Notes: generated by a model from the sequence alone, not told the origin. Counted from the first letter of the stretch, positions 17,539-30,850 are shown. The stretch: DNA of 64,000 nucleotides from Candidatus Geothrix odensensis (GCA_016714685.1 JADKCH010000002.1:124001-188000), one strand, 5' to 3'. Numbers and translations are program-made.

Positions 17539-18608
17539 CAGTCCAGCCCTCCCATGGCCTTGAGGAAGCGCTGGTCGTTCTCGAAGAACAGGCGCAGATC
17601 CGGTGTCTGGCTCAGCATCATGGCCATGCGCTCGACCCCCATGCCGAAGGCCCAGCCAGACCATTCAGTCGGATCGATGCCGGCGTACTTCAGCACGTTG
17701 GGGTGGATGAGGCCCGCGCCGAGGATCTCCACCCAGCCCGAGCCCTTACATACGCGACAGCCCTGGGCGCCGCAGAGCGGACAGCTCACGTCCACCTCGC
17801 AGCCCGGTTCGACGAAGGGGAAGTACGACGGTCGGAGGCGGATCTCCGTCTCCGGCCCGAACAGCGCGCGTAGCGCGTATTCCAGCGTGCCCTTCAGGTG
17901 CTGCATGCCGATGCCATGGCCCACGAGCATCCCCTCCACCTGGTGGAACATGGGGCTGTGGGTGGGATCGATCTCATCCTTGCGGTACACGCGCCCCGGG
18001 GCCAGGAAGCGGATGCCACCGCGCCTGGTCAGCTCCGGCGCCACGCGCAGGAGCGTGCGCACCTGCACCGGGCTGGTGTGGGTGCGCAGCAGCAGTTCCG
18101 GGTGGGCCGCGAGGTAGAAGGTATCCGACGAAGCCTTCGCCGGATGATCCTCCGGAATGTTCAGGCCATCGAAGTTGTGGGCCTCGGTTTCGACTTCCGG
18201 GCCTTCCTCCACATGGAAACCCAGGGGGCGGAAGACGTCCACCAGGCGGTCCATGAGGCGGTTCAGCGGGTGCAGCGCCCCCTGGGCCGGCAAGGGTGGC
18301 GGCAAGGTGGGATCCCAGCGCGAGGCCAGGGCATTCAGGTTCTTCCTGGCCGCCTCCAACTCCGCCTGACGGGACTTCAGGCCCTCCTCCCACTGCTGCT
18401 TGAGGGCATTGATGGCGGCGCCGAGTTCGCGCTTCTGGTCCTTGGGGGCCGTCTTGAGCAGATCCATGAGCACGGCCGCATGGCTGCCCTCACGCCCGAC
18501 ATAGGCCCCCTTGAGCCGCAGGAGGGCATCCAGGTCGGCGCAGGCGGACAGCGCCTCTGGGAAGGCTCGCCCGGCCTCGACGATCTCGACGGGAAGCAGC
18601 TGATCCAT
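17538..18608 (-). CDS. pheS: Phenylalanyl-tRNA synthetase alpha subunit
   Basis: Catalytic class II subunit, 356 residues. It has an N-terminal coiled coil that grips tRNA (about 1-95), then motif 2 and 3 regions of the class II core (SPMFHQVEG, GMGVERMAMM). A CPLCGAQGCRVC cysteine cluster near residue 285 resembles the metal-knuckle seen in many bacterial PheS. It follows rplT after a terminator-like hairpin and is coupled to pheT by a one-base stop/start overlap. Confidence 0.97.
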   Translation of the reverse strand: MDQLLPVEIVEAGRAFPEALSACADLDALLRLKGAYVGREGSHAAVLMDLLKTAPKDQKRELGAAINALKQQWEEGLKSRQAELEAARKNLNALASRWDPTLPPPLPAQGALHPLNRLMDRLVDVFRPLGFHVEEGPEVETEAHNFDGLNIPEDHPAKASSDTFYLAAHPELLLRTHTSPVQVRTLLRVAPELTRRGGIRFLAPGRVYRKDEIDPTHSPMFHQVEGMLVGHGIGMQHLKGTLEYALRALFGPETEIRLRPSYFPFVEPGCEVDVSCPLCGAQGCRVCKGSGWVEILGAGLIHPNVLKYAGIDPTEWSGWAFGMGVERMAMMLSQTPDLRLFFENDQRFLKAMGGLD

Positions 18609-18640
18609 GGAACCCTCAGGGACAGGTGTCTCAAAACAGG

Positions 18641-18664
18641 GAAAGGCCGCTCGCGCGGCCTTTC
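18641..18664 (-). terminator. Hairpin between rplT and pheS
   Basis: A perfect 10-base inverted repeat (GAAAGGCCGC, four-base loop, complement) followed on the minus strand by CCTGTTTTGAG. The T-run is weak, so it could be a partial terminator or attenuator that reduces read-through from rplT into pheST rather than a full stop. Confidence 0.6.
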
Positions 18665-18692
18665 GGGTGTCTGCGATGTGCTGCGTTCGCGA

Positions 18693-19040
18693 TCAGCCCT
18701 TGGCCACGGCCACGAGCTTGGTAAACGCTTCGGGATTGCGCACGGCGAGATCCGCGAGGATCTTGCGATCGAGGTCCACGGAAGCCTTCTTCAGGCCACC
18801 CATGAACCTGGAGTAGCTCATGCCGTTCTGCACGGCGGCAGCGCTGATGCGGACCACCCAGAGGCGACGGAAGTCGCGCTTCTTGACCTTGCGGTCGCGG
18901 TAGGCGTAGCCGAGGGCCTTTTCGACGGCTTCCTTGGCGGAGCGGTACAGGCGGGACTTGGCGCCGTAGAAGCCCTTGGCGAACTTCATCATGCGCTTGC
19001 GGCGCTGGGCGCGCTTAAAACCACGTTTGACGCGAGTCAT
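18693..19040 (-). CDS. rplT: 50S ribosomal protein L20
   Basis: 115-residue ribosomal protein that binds 23S rRNA early in 50S assembly and represses its own operon in several bacteria. The sequence is canonical (MTRVKRGFKRAQRRKR, AKGFYGAKSRLYR, RRLWVVRISAAAVQNG). Upstream AGGAAAGGAAGC gives the ribosome site. Unlike the usual close pairing, it is separated from rpmI by 191 bases containing hairpins. Confidence 0.98.
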   Translation of the reverse strand: MTRVKRGFKRAQRRKRMMKFAKGFYGAKSRLYRSAKEAVEKALGYAYRDRKVKKRDFRRLWVVRISAAAVQNGMSYSRFMGGLKKASVDLDRKILADLAVRNPEAFTKLVAVAKG

Positions 19041-19231
19041 GTTGCTTCCTTTCCTCGAGGCAGCTCGGAAGAGCGTTTGAAGGCCTCATCGGGGGTGGCC
19101 TCAGCCACCGGGTTGAACCAACGATTGTGAGATCGCCGGCGGGGGAGTGCTAGCTCCAAGCAGGCTCAGCCTGCGCGGAGTGCGGGGGCCAGGGGGTGCG
19201 CGCGGAGCGCGGAACCCCCTGACAACATCAA
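19041..19231 (-). promoter_or_regulatory. Structured spacer between rpmI and rplT
   Basis: This 191-base gap is long for the infC-rpmI-rplT operon. It holds a GC-rich hairpin at 19190-19221 (8-base arms CAGGGGGT/ACCCCCTG with an inner GCGC element), a second hairpin with GCAGGCTGAGCCTGC, and a third region with GGTGGCTGAGGCCACC near 19100. It could be a leader bound by L20, or a REP-like insertion; neither can be decided from one sequence. No gene is seen in it. Confidence 0.45.
19190..19221. repeat. GC-rich hairpin, REP-like
   Basis: Arms CAGGGGGT and ACCCCCTG enclose a loop with GCGCGGAGCGCGG. The core GCGGAGCGC recurs as GCGCTCCGC at about 33475-33483, in another non-coding gap. Two occurrences are too few to define a repeat family. 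Confidence 0.35.
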
Positions 19232-19435
19232 TCAGGCGTAGGGAAGCATCGCCATGACGGCCTTCTGATCGGCCTTCGCGACCATCCGGCCCATGTCCAG
19301 CTGGCGCTTCCGCTTGGCGGTCTTCTTGGTCAGGATGTGGCGCTGGTGCGAGCAGCCGCGCTTGAACTTGCCGCCGGCGGTCTTCTTGAAGCGCTTCTGG
19401 GCGCCCTTGTGGGTCTTGATCTTGTATCCGCTCAT
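19232..19435 (-). CDS. rpmI: 50S ribosomal protein L35
   Basis: 67-residue basic ribosomal protein (MSGYKIKTHKGAQKRFK at the start, ILTKKTAKRKRQL in the middle). ATG 19435 lies seven bases after the infC stop. The frame continues upstream through infC out of phase, so the conserved start decides. Confidence 0.97.
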   Translation of the reverse strand: MSGYKIKTHKGAQKRFKKTAGGKFKRGCSHQRHILTKKTAKRKRQLDMGRMVAKADQKAVMAMLPYA

Positions 19436-19442
19436 GGGTTCC

Positions 19443-20030
19443 TCACTGGATCGGGGCTTCGGTTGCTGGTGTTTCGGTCTTGGCTGGCTTGGGCTTCTTT
19501 GGAGCTTTCGGGACTTCGATGATCTTGGGAGCGAGAATCGCATGCATGTCGCGACCATCAATGCCGGCACCCTTTTCCACGATGGCCTTGTCGCCGACGC
19601 GCTGGATGACTTCCTCGATGATCCGGTAGCCGATGTCGCGGTGGACGACTTCGCGTCCGCGGAACATGACCACCACTTTGACTTTGTCTTCCTCCTCCAG
19701 GAACCGCAGGATGTGCTTCACCTTGAAATCGAAGTCGTGGTCGTCGGTCTTGGGTCGGAACTTCACTTCCTTGACCACGATGTTTTTCTGTTTCGCTCGG
19801 GCGGCGTGCTCCCGCTTGGCTTCCATGAACTTGTATTTGCCGTAGTCCATGATTCGGCAGACTGGCGGCTGTGCGTTTCCGGCGACTTCCACCAGGTCGA
19901 GGCCGCGCTCTTCTGCGATCCGGATGGCCTGGTGAGGAGGCATCACGCCAAGCTGTTCGCCATCTTCGGAGATGACGCGGACCTCTTGGGCCCGGATGCC
20001 GTCGTTGATGCGGGTCTCGTTCGGACGAAT
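19443..20030 (-). CDS. infC: Translation initiation factor IF-3, AUU start codon
   Basis: Binds the 30S subunit and proofreads start-codon choice. The first ATG (19946) would delete conserved N-terminal sequence: upstream, in frame, lies RPNETRINDGIRAQEVRVI followed by the remaining domain. The codon before RPNET is ATT at 20030, preceded by GGGAGG four bases away, and a TAG lies a few codons further up with no ATG, GTG or TTG between. An AUU start is the known device for IF-3 autoregulation. The protein is 195 residues with the N domain, the lysine-rich linker and the C domain (RFLEEEDKVKVVVMFRGRE). Confidence 0.95.
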   Translation of the reverse strand: MRPNETRINDGIRAQEVRVISEDGEQLGVMPPHQAIRIAEERGLDLVEVAGNAQPPVCRIMDYGKYKFMEAKREHAARAKQKNIVVKEVKFRPKTDDHDFDFKVKHILRFLEEEDKVKVVVMFRGREVVHRDIGYRIIEEVIQRVGDKAIVEKGAGIDGRDMHAILAPKIIEVPKAPKKPKPAKTETPATEAPIQ

Positions 20031-20104
20031 GGTTCCTCCCCTAGTTGCACAAGGACAAAAAGTCTAACACTTGACTTGACCTTCGCCAAGCACGGAAAAC
20101 CAAA

Positions 20105-22018
20105 TCAGCGTTGGCGATCCTGGACCTCGGTGGCCAGGGTCTGGAGGAATCCCTCCAGGGGCTGCACGCCCAGGTCACCCCGGTGGCGGTGGCGCACGGA
20201 GACGGTGCCCGCCTCGGCCTCCCGGTCCCCGATGACCAGCATGTAGGGCACCTTGGCCAGCTGGGCCTCGCGGATCTTGGCCTTGAGGCTCTCGTTGCGG
20301 GCATCCAGCTCTGCCCGCAGCCCCAGGGACTTGGCGCGGGCCGCGATTTCCGTGGCAAAGGCGTTGGCACGGTCGGTGATGGGCAGGATGGCCACCTGCA
20401 CCGGCGCGAGCCAGGCCGGGAAGGCCCCCGCGGTGTGCTCCACCAGGATGCCCATGAAGCGCTCGAGGCTGCCCAGGATGGCCCGGTGCAGCATGATCGG
20501 GCGTCCCTCGCCGCCATCAGGGCGGGTGTAGTTCAGGTCGAAGCGCTCGGGCAGCATGTAGTCCACCTGGAGGGTGCCCAGCTGCCAGGGGCGCTTGAGG
20601 GCATCCAGGATCTGGAATTCGATCTTGGGACCGTAGAAGGCACCCTCGCCCGGATTGAGGGTGAAGGGCATGCCCGCCTCGTTCAAGGCTTCGCTCAGGG
20701 CGTTTTCCGCCGTATCCCAGATTTCTTCGGAACCCAGACGCTTCTCTGGCCGGGTGCTCAGAGCCACCCGCATCCCATCGAAGCCGAAGGTGTCGTAGAC
20801 CTCCTTCAGCAGGGCGAGGAAGTCGGCCATCTCGGCCTTGATCTGATCGGGCGTGCAGTAGATGTGGGCGTCGTCCTGGCAGAAGGTGCGCACCCGCGTC
20901 AGGCCATGAGTCACGCCGCTGCGTTCGTAGCGGTGCAGCCGGCCGAAATCCGCGTAGCGGATGGGCAGATCCCGGTAGCTATGCTTCTGGCTGCCGAACA
21001 TGATGCAGTGGCCGGGGCAGTTCATGGGCTTCAGCGCGTACTCCCGCTCCTCGGCGGTGGTGAAGTACATGTTCTCGGCGTAGTTCTCGTAGTGGCCGCT
21101 GGTCTTCCAGAGGGCCACGTCCAGCACCTGAGGGGTGATCACTTCGCTGTACCCGTATTTGAAGTACAGCTCGCGCATGTAGGTGACCAGTTCGTTATAG
21201 ACCTGGGTGCCCTTGGGGTGGAAGAAGGGTGAGGCCGGCGCCTCAGGGTGGAAGGAATACAGGCCCAGTTCTTTGCCCAGCTTGCGGTGGTCGCGGGCCT
21301 TAGCCTCCTCCAGCCGCTTGAGATGTTCGTCGAGTTCCTTCTGGCTGTGGAAGGCAGTGCCATAGATGCGGCTGAGCATCTGGTTCTTCTCGTCGCCCTT
21401 CCAGTAGGCGCCGGCGATGCTGAGCAGCTTGAAGGCCTTTAGCTTCGAAGTGCTGGGCACATGGGGCCCGCGGCAGAGGTCGTAGAAATCCCCTTGACGA
21501 TACCCGCTGATAATATCCCCCGAGGGGATGCCCGAGACGACCTCGACCTTGAGGGGTTCGCCCATCTCGGTGAAACGAGCCACGGCGGCGTCACGGCTCA
21601 GATCCTCTCGGATGACCTCGACGCCCTCGGCCACGATCTTGGCCATTTCGGCCTCGATGGCAGGCAGGTCTTCGGGGGTGAAGGGCTTCTCCACCCAGAA
21701 GTCGTAGTAGAAGCCATCCTCGATGACCGGGCCGATGCCGACCTTGGCGCCCGGGTAGAGCCGCTTGACGGCATGGGCCAGGAGGTGGGCCGTGGAGTGC
21801 CGGATGAGTTCCAGGCTCTCAGGGGCCTTGTTGGTGACGATCTCGACCTTGGCCCCATTCACAAGGGGAGCCTTCAGGTCAACCAGGTGCCCATCCACCT
21901 TGATGGCCAGCGCCGCCTCGAGCAGGCGAGCACCGATTCCACCGGCCAGATCGGCCCCAGTGGCGCCCTCCGGCAGCTGCCGAAGGGAGTCATCTGGAAG
22001 GCGGACCTCGATGGACAT
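20105..22018 (-). CDS. thrS: Threonyl-tRNA synthetase
   Basis: Charges tRNA-Thr and edits Ser-tRNA-Thr. The 637 residues show the N-terminal TGS domain (about 1-60), the editing domain with HSTAHLLAHAV, the class II catalytic core with zinc ligands (NCPGHCIMF, CRGPHVPSTS in the editing region) and the anticodon-binding domain (VQVAILPITDRAN). ATG 22018 is preceded by GAGG at a suitable distance; the longer frame to 22072 starts inside the rRNA terminator region. It heads the thrS-infC-rpmI-rplT-pheST cluster. Confidence 0.98.
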   Translation of the reverse strand: MSIEVRLPDDSLRQLPEGATGADLAGGIGARLLEAALAIKVDGHLVDLKAPLVNGAKVEIVTNKAPESLELIRHSTAHLLAHAVKRLYPGAKVGIGPVIEDGFYYDFWVEKPFTPEDLPAIEAEMAKIVAEGVEVIREDLSRDAAVARFTEMGEPLKVEVVSGIPSGDIISGYRQGDFYDLCRGPHVPSTSKLKAFKLLSIAGAYWKGDEKNQMLSRIYGTAFHSQKELDEHLKRLEEAKARDHRKLGKELGLYSFHPEAPASPFFHPKGTQVYNELVTYMRELYFKYGYSEVITPQVLDVALWKTSGHYENYAENMYFTTAEEREYALKPMNCPGHCIMFGSQKHSYRDLPIRYADFGRLHRYERSGVTHGLTRVRTFCQDDAHIYCTPDQIKAEMADFLALLKEVYDTFGFDGMRVALSTRPEKRLGSEEIWDTAENALSEALNEAGMPFTLNPGEGAFYGPKIEFQILDALKRPWQLGTLQVDYMLPERFDLNYTRPDGGEGRPIMLHRAILGSLERFMGILVEHTAGAFPAWLAPVQVAILPITDRANAFATEIAARAKSLGLRAELDARNESLKAKIREAQLAKVPYMLVIGDREAEAGTVSVRHRHRGDLGVQPLEGFLQTLATEVQDRQR

Positions 22019-22043
22019 GGGTTCCTCAGAACAAGAAATGAAT

Positions 22044-22072
22044 TTTATCAGTAAATGACTCCGGGCCATCAA
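22044..22072 (-). promoter_or_regulatory. Candidate thrS promoter inside the rRNA terminator region
   Basis: On the minus strand TTGATG (22072-22067), 17 bases, then GATAAA (22049-22044) resembles a sigma-70 promoter. Its -35 box lies in the loop and 3' arm of the rRNA terminator hairpin. It would give a leader of about 20 bases before thrS. Confidence 0.4.
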
Positions 22073-22088
22073 ATGTGATGGCCCGGAG
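22059..22088 (-). terminator. rRNA operon terminator
   Basis: A perfect 13-base inverted repeat (CTCCGGGCCATCA and its complement, four-base loop) immediately after the 5S gene, followed on the minus strand by an AT-rich stretch with several T. It is the strongest hairpin in the region and is placed to end the rRNA transcript. Confidence 0.75.
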
Positions 22089-22096
22089 GGGTTTTA

Positions 22097-22213
22097 ACGT
22101 CGCAGCGACCTACTTTTCCACGCATGTGATGCGCAGTATCATCGGCCCTCCAGGTCTTAACGGCCGTGTTCGGGATGGGAACGGGTGTGACCCCTGGGGA
22201 AAAGCCACGACGA
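22097..22213 (-). rRNA. rrf: 5S ribosomal RNA
   Basis: About 117 bases with the canonical internal sequences (CCCGTTCCCATCCCGAACACGG on the minus strand, shown in part) and a closing helix CGTCG/CGACG. It is the last gene of the rRNA operon, followed by a strong hairpin. Ends are set from the closing helix. Confidence 0.95.
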
Positions 22214-22293
22214 AGGGTTAGAAGGGTGAGAAGGGATTTGGCGAGGCGCGTATGCGCATCAGGGTATTGAAGTTTGATGTTATTGATTGATGA

Positions 22294-25233
<2,940 letters not shown>

Positions 25234-25471
25234 TTTCATCAATGAATAACATTGACTTCAAACCCAAAAAGCATTGATTCGCTATATTTGCCTCGCTAAG
25301 CCCACAACGTTACCTTGAACGCCATGGATACCCTTCTCTATTCCTTCTATTTTAATGTCAAACAACTCTGCCTTCCGGCAACCGACCCGCGAGTCGGCCT
25401 TGAGCTGGATTCAAATCCCTAGGGATCTCAACTCAACTCAAATGCTTATACCTCTGCCTTGCGGCAAATGG

Positions 25472-25549
<78 letters not shown>

Positions 25550-25574
25550 CTGGTTTTTGTGCTCCAGCGACCGC

Positions 25575-25650
25575 TGGTGGACCCGACCGGGATCGAACCG
25601 ACGACCTCCTGGATGCAAACCAGGCGCTCTCCCAGCTGAGCTACGGGCCC
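25575..25650 (-). tRNA. alaT: tRNA-Ala (TGC), CCA encoded
   Basis: A cloverleaf with acceptor GGGCCCG opposite CGGGTCC, which gives the G3:U70 wobble pair that alanyl-tRNA synthetase needs; anticodon loop TTTGCAT and T-arm GGTTCGATCCC. CCA is encoded (25577-25575). It is the first tRNA after 16S in transcription order. Confidence 0.97.
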
Positions 25651-25765
25651 AGTTACAGACGCTTCAAACACGCTCGTCAAAGATTGCACGAGCGTCTTTG
25701 AAAACCGGATAGATACTTCGATCACAGGAAGCGTTGACCTATCGTCACTCTAAAAGTGACTCTCC

Positions 25766-27307
<1,542 letters not shown>

Positions 27308-27427
27308 CATTCTGAACTCTTATCCCAAATCCTTAGACTTGGAAAAAATGCTCTGGTCGAAAAATTGTTCTGAATTCTGCCCACCATCCTTAGACGCTGA
27401 ACAAAACCCTCAAAGGCTTCCTATCTT

Positions 27428-27450
27428 CTATCCGGTTTTCAAAGACGCTC
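27428..27450. repeat. 16S processing stem, one arm (other arm 25690-25712)
   Basis: A perfect 23-base inverted repeat flanks 16S rRNA. The leader arm on the sense strand contains TCTTTGAAAAC, which also resembles a boxA antitermination signal, so it may have two jobs. Confidence 0.8.
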
Positions 27451-27527
27451 ACCATGCTCTCAAGCATGTCGGACTTGGCCTCTCAGCCTCCTCCTGCACC
27501 CCACAGCCTCAACTGCGCAGGACATCC

Positions 27528-27575
27528 AGACTATCACCTGAGCACCCAGATGCAAGAGAAAAATTTACTCTTGGG
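27528..27575 (-). promoter_or_regulatory. Candidate rRNA promoter with AT-rich upstream element
   Basis: On the minus strand TTGCAT (27555-27550), 16 bases, then TAGTCT (27533-27528). Directly upstream is an A/T-rich stretch (AGTAAATTTTTCTC) as in an UP element. The site is about 220 bases before 16S, leaving room for the leader with the processing arm. The remaining bases 27309-27631 hold the 16S leader and the galU upstream region; no gene is seen there. Confidence 0.45.
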
Positions 27576-27631
27576 GCACCAAACCTTCATCGTGGGCCAA
27601 CCTTCGGCCATCATGGGCCATCGGAGAGGCC

Positions 27632-28504
27632 ATGAAGACGCTACGCAAAGCCGTCATCCCCGTCGCGGGCCTGGGCACTCGCTTCCTGCCGGCCACCAAG
27701 GCTCAACCCAAAGAAATGCTGCCTTTGGTGGACACACCCGTCATCCAGTACGTCGTGGAAGAGGCCATCCGGGCCGGGGTGGAGAGTCTGGTGCTGGTCA
27801 CCGGGCGGGGCAAGGTGGCCATCGAGAACCATTTCGACGTCGCCTTCGAACTGGAGGACACCCTGCGCCGCCGCGGCAAACAGGAAGAACTCGCGGTGAT
27901 ACAGGGCATCAGCCATCTCGCCCATTTCGCCTATGTGCGCCAGGGCGAACCCCTGGGTCTAGGCCATGCCGTGCTCTGCGCCCGCTACGCGGTTGGTGAC
28001 GAGCCCTTCGCTCTGCTGCTCGGTGACGACGTTTTCGACGAGCGGGATTCCGCTCTGGACTCTCTGATCGCTGCATACCGTTCCTCCGGAAAGTCCGTCG
28101 TCGGCGTTCAGGAAGTACCCCCCGAACACGTTTCCCGGTACGGCATCGTCAATGCCCCCGGCAGCGATCAGGCTGTCTGGGATGTGACAAGCATTGTCGA
28201 AAAGCCATCCCCCAAGGACGCCCCCAGTCGCTGGGCCGTCGTGGGCCGCTACGTGCTGGAACCTCGCGTTTTCGAACACCTTGCCGCTCTGGAACCCGGC
28301 GTGGGCGGTGAGTACCAGCTCACCGATGCGCTGGCGGTCCTGGCTCGCGAAGGCCGTCTGGTCGCCACACCGATTCCTGCCAAGCGCTACGACACCGGCA
28401 ACAAGCTCGACTACCTGAAGGCCAACGTGGAGTTCGCCCTCAAGCGGGAAGATCTTCGCGAGGACTTCACCGCATACCTGAAAGAACTGACACTGGATCT
28501 CTAG
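27632..28504 (+). CDS. galU: UTP-glucose-1-phosphate uridylyltransferase
   Basis: Makes UDP-glucose from UTP and glucose-1-phosphate for surface polysaccharides. The 290 residues have the nucleotide-binding start AVIPVAGLGTRFLPATKAQPKEMLP, the VEEA, GLGHAVLCA, LLGDDVF and VEKP motifs and a C-terminal Lys/Asp region, all normal for the family (shown in part). GGAGAGG precedes ATG 27632. The 3' end overlaps convergent copA by four bases. Confidence 0.97.
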   Translation: MKTLRKAVIPVAGLGTRFLPATKAQPKEMLPLVDTPVIQYVVEEAIRAGVESLVLVTGRGKVAIENHFDVAFELEDTLRRRGKQEELAVIQGISHLAHFAYVRQGEPLGLGHAVLCARYAVGDEPFALLLGDDVFDERDSALDSLIAAYRSSGKSVVGVQEVPPEHVSRYGIVNAPGSDQAVWDVTSIVEKPSPKDAPSRWAVVGRYVLEPRVFEHLAALEPGVGGEYQLTDALAVLAREGRLVATPIPAKRYDTGNKLDYLKANVEFALKREDLREDFTAYLKELTLDL

Positions 28505-30606
28505 CGCCTCAATCGCAGTGCGTTCAACACCACCGTCAGCGAACTGAGGCCCATGGCCGCGCCAGCCAGCATGGGCCCGCCGAAACGCTCGAGCTGCCCG
28601 AAGGCCGCCAAGGGCACCAGCAGCAGGTTGTAACCAAGGGCCCAGCCAAGGTTTTGCTTGATCACACGCCGCGTGCGCAGGGCGAGGCGCCTGACCGTGA
28701 GCACCGGTTCCAGGCCTGCCCGCAGCAGCACCAGCGGCGCTGCTGCCATGGCGGCGCCTGTACCCTGCCCGCCCGCGCCTGAGCCCATGGCGATCCCACA
28801 ATCCGCCTGCGCCAACGCAGGAGCGTCGTTGACGCCGTCGCCCACGAATCCGACCACCGCCCCGCTCGCCTGCATCGTCCTGAGATGGGCCAGCTTTCCT
28901 TCGGGCCGGACCTCCGCGGTCACCCGTGTGATCCCCGCAGCCCGGGCCATGAGCTGCGCAGGTTCGCGCCGATCACCGGTCAGGAGGTGGAGCTTCAGTC
29001 CCTGCCGCTCGAGGCCCGCCACGATACTAGGCGCCTCCGGCCGCAACCGATCCCCCAGGATGAAGGTCCCCTGGAGACCCTGTTCATTCGCCAGCCCCAC
29101 CGCGATTCCGTCCGGGTCCACGGCCGGGAAGGATGCCCCCACGAAAACCTCGCTGCCGAGGCGCCATGTCGCGCCGTCCAAGGATCCCGATACGCCACCT
29201 CCCGGGTCGACCCTGAACCCCTCAACGGCTTGCAGGTCGCCGGCAAAGGCGGCGCGAAGCCCCCGGGCAATGGGATGCTCCGAATCGCGTTCCAGACTGG
29301 CAGCCACCTTCAGAAGCTCGTCCTCAGGCCTGTTGCCCGAGACCACCACCCGCCTCAGCATCGGCTGTCCCTCGGTCAGCGTGCCCGTCTTGTCGAACAC
29401 CAGGTCCGTGGCCCGGCCCAGGGCCTCCAGGGCCGTCGCATCGCGCACCAGCACACCGTGTTTCGCCGCCGCGCCGATGCCAACCATCACGGCCACTGGC
29501 GTGGCCAGGCCAAGGGCGCAAGGACAGGCGATCACCAATAGCGTCACCGCCGGACGCCAAGCCTGGGCGAATCCGCCGCCCCAGGCCCACCACCCCGCGA
29601 AAGTCGCCAGGGCCAGGACCAGAATCACCGGCACAAAGACGGCGCTGATCCGATCGGCAAGATCCTGGGCTGGGGCCCTGGAGCCCTGGGCTTCGGCCAC
29701 CATGGCGGCCATGCGTGCCAGCTGGGTCGCCGCACCGACCGCCCTGACCTCCATCTCCAGGGCCGATCCATGCACCACGGTCCCCGCGACCAGGGCATCA
29801 CCAGGCCCTTTCGCCACGGGCAGAGGTTCCCCCGTGAGCATGGCCTCGTCCACCTCCGCCTGCCCCGAGCCGACCCGCCCATCCGCCGGAACGGTCTGCC
29901 CCGGAAGTACCCGTACCCGGTCCCCGGGAACCAGCACCGCCACGGGAACCTCAAGCACGGTTCCGTCCGCCTCAACCCGCAGGGCCGTTGGCGGAGCCAG
30001 GCTTAGCATCGCCTTCAGCGCGTCAGTGGCATGCGTCTTCGCCCTGGCCTCGAGAAACTTCCCCGTCAGCAGGAAGGCCACCAGGGCGGCGGCCGTTTCG
30101 AAGCTGAGCTCGTGGACGCCCCGCTGCCATTCGAAGACGGCGAAGGCCCAGGCAGTGCCAGAGCCCAGCGCGATGAGGGCATCCATGGTGACCTGCCCGT
30201 GGAGGGCCTGACGCGCGGCCCGCTGGAAGAACCCGAGGCCGGCTCCGAATACGACCGGTGTGGCAAGCAGGGCCTGGATCCAGCCGGGCAGGTGGCCGGG
30301 CCAGCCCGGCAGCATGGACATCAGCAGGGGTGCGGTGAGCGCCAACGCGAACACCATGCGCCGGCGGGCGGGCGCCAGGTCTCCAGCCGGAGGTGCATCC
30401 GCCTGGACCTTCGTCAGCCCATAGCCCGCATCCTCGACCCGAAGGGCCAGCGCTTCAAAGGTGGCCGCCCCCTCCACCCGCACGGTGCCCGTGGCGAGGT
30501 TCACCACGGCGGCGGTCACGCCGGGCGCGTCCAACAAGGCCCTCTCTACGTGGCGGACACAGGACGCGCAGGTCATCCCCGTGACGGCAAAAATCTGTCG
30601 AGCCAC
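28501..30606 (-). CDS. copA: Copper-translocating P1B-type ATPase
   Basis: Inner-membrane pump that exports Cu(I) using ATP. The 701 residues show one N-terminal heavy-metal domain with GMTCASC, eight predicted membrane helices, the actuator TGEP loop, the metal-binding CPC in ACPCALGLATP, the phosphorylated Asp about residue 405 in DKTGTLTEG, the HP motif in SEHPIARG and GDGVNDAPAL. CPC with downstream N and MGS signatures points to Cu(I)/Ag(I). It is the last gene of a merR-copZ-copA operon (37 bases after copZ). Confidence 0.93.
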   Translation of the reverse strand: MARQIFAVTGMTCASCVRHVERALLDAPGVTAAVVNLATGTVRVEGAATFEALALRVEDAGYGLTKVQADAPPAGDLAPARRRMVFALALTAPLLMSMLPGWPGHLPGWIQALLATPVVFGAGLGFFQRAARQALHGQVTMDALIALGSGTAWAFAVFEWQRGVHELSFETAAALVAFLLTGKFLEARAKTHATDALKAMLSLAPPTALRVEADGTVLEVPVAVLVPGDRVRVLPGQTVPADGRVGSGQAEVDEAMLTGEPLPVAKGPGDALVAGTVVHGSALEMEVRAVGAATQLARMAAMVAEAQGSRAPAQDLADRISAVFVPVILVLALATFAGWWAWGGGFAQAWRPAVTLLVIACPCALGLATPVAVMVGIGAAAKHGVLVRDATALEALGRATDLVFDKTGTLTEGQPMLRRVVVSGNRPEDELLKVAASLERDSEHPIARGLRAAFAGDLQAVEGFRVDPGGGVSGSLDGATWRLGSEVFVGASFPAVDPDGIAVGLANEQGLQGTFILGDRLRPEAPSIVAGLERQGLKLHLLTGDRREPAQLMARAAGITRVTAEVRPEGKLAHLRTMQASGAVVGFVGDGVNDAPALAQADCGIAMGSGAGGQGTGAAMAAAPLVLLRAGLEPVLTVRRLALRTRRVIKQNLGWALGYNLLLVPLAAFGQLERFGGPMLAGAAMGLSSLTVVLNALRLRR

Positions 30607-30643
30607 CGCCCCTCCCCCGCCTACCTAATGCGACAAATCGGCC

Positions 30644-30850
30644 TCAGGCCGGCCGGACCAGTTCGTAGCCTGCGTTCGCGACGCGTTCCGCCAAGAGCTC
30701 AAAGGGCGCATCGCCCAGAACCTTGGCCGTTCCATTCGGAACGTCCATGTCCACCTGGACGATGCCCGCGACGGACCGGAGCGCTTTCTCCACGTGCTTC
30801 GCGCAACCGCCACAGGTCATGCCCTTGACCTTGAAAACCTGGGTATCCAT
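30644..30850 (-). CDS. copZ: Copper chaperone, heavy-metal-associated domain protein
   Basis: A 68-residue single HMA domain with the GMTCGGCAKHVEKAL metal site. It probably delivers Cu(I) to the CopA N-terminal domain. GGAGGAATGC precedes ATG 30850, which decides the start over a longer frame. It lies 20 bases after the merR-type gene and 37 before copA. Confidence 0.9.
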   Translation of the reverse strand: MDTQVFKVKGMTCGGCAKHVEKALRSVAGIVQVDMDVPNGTAKVLGDAPFELLAERVANAGYELVRPA

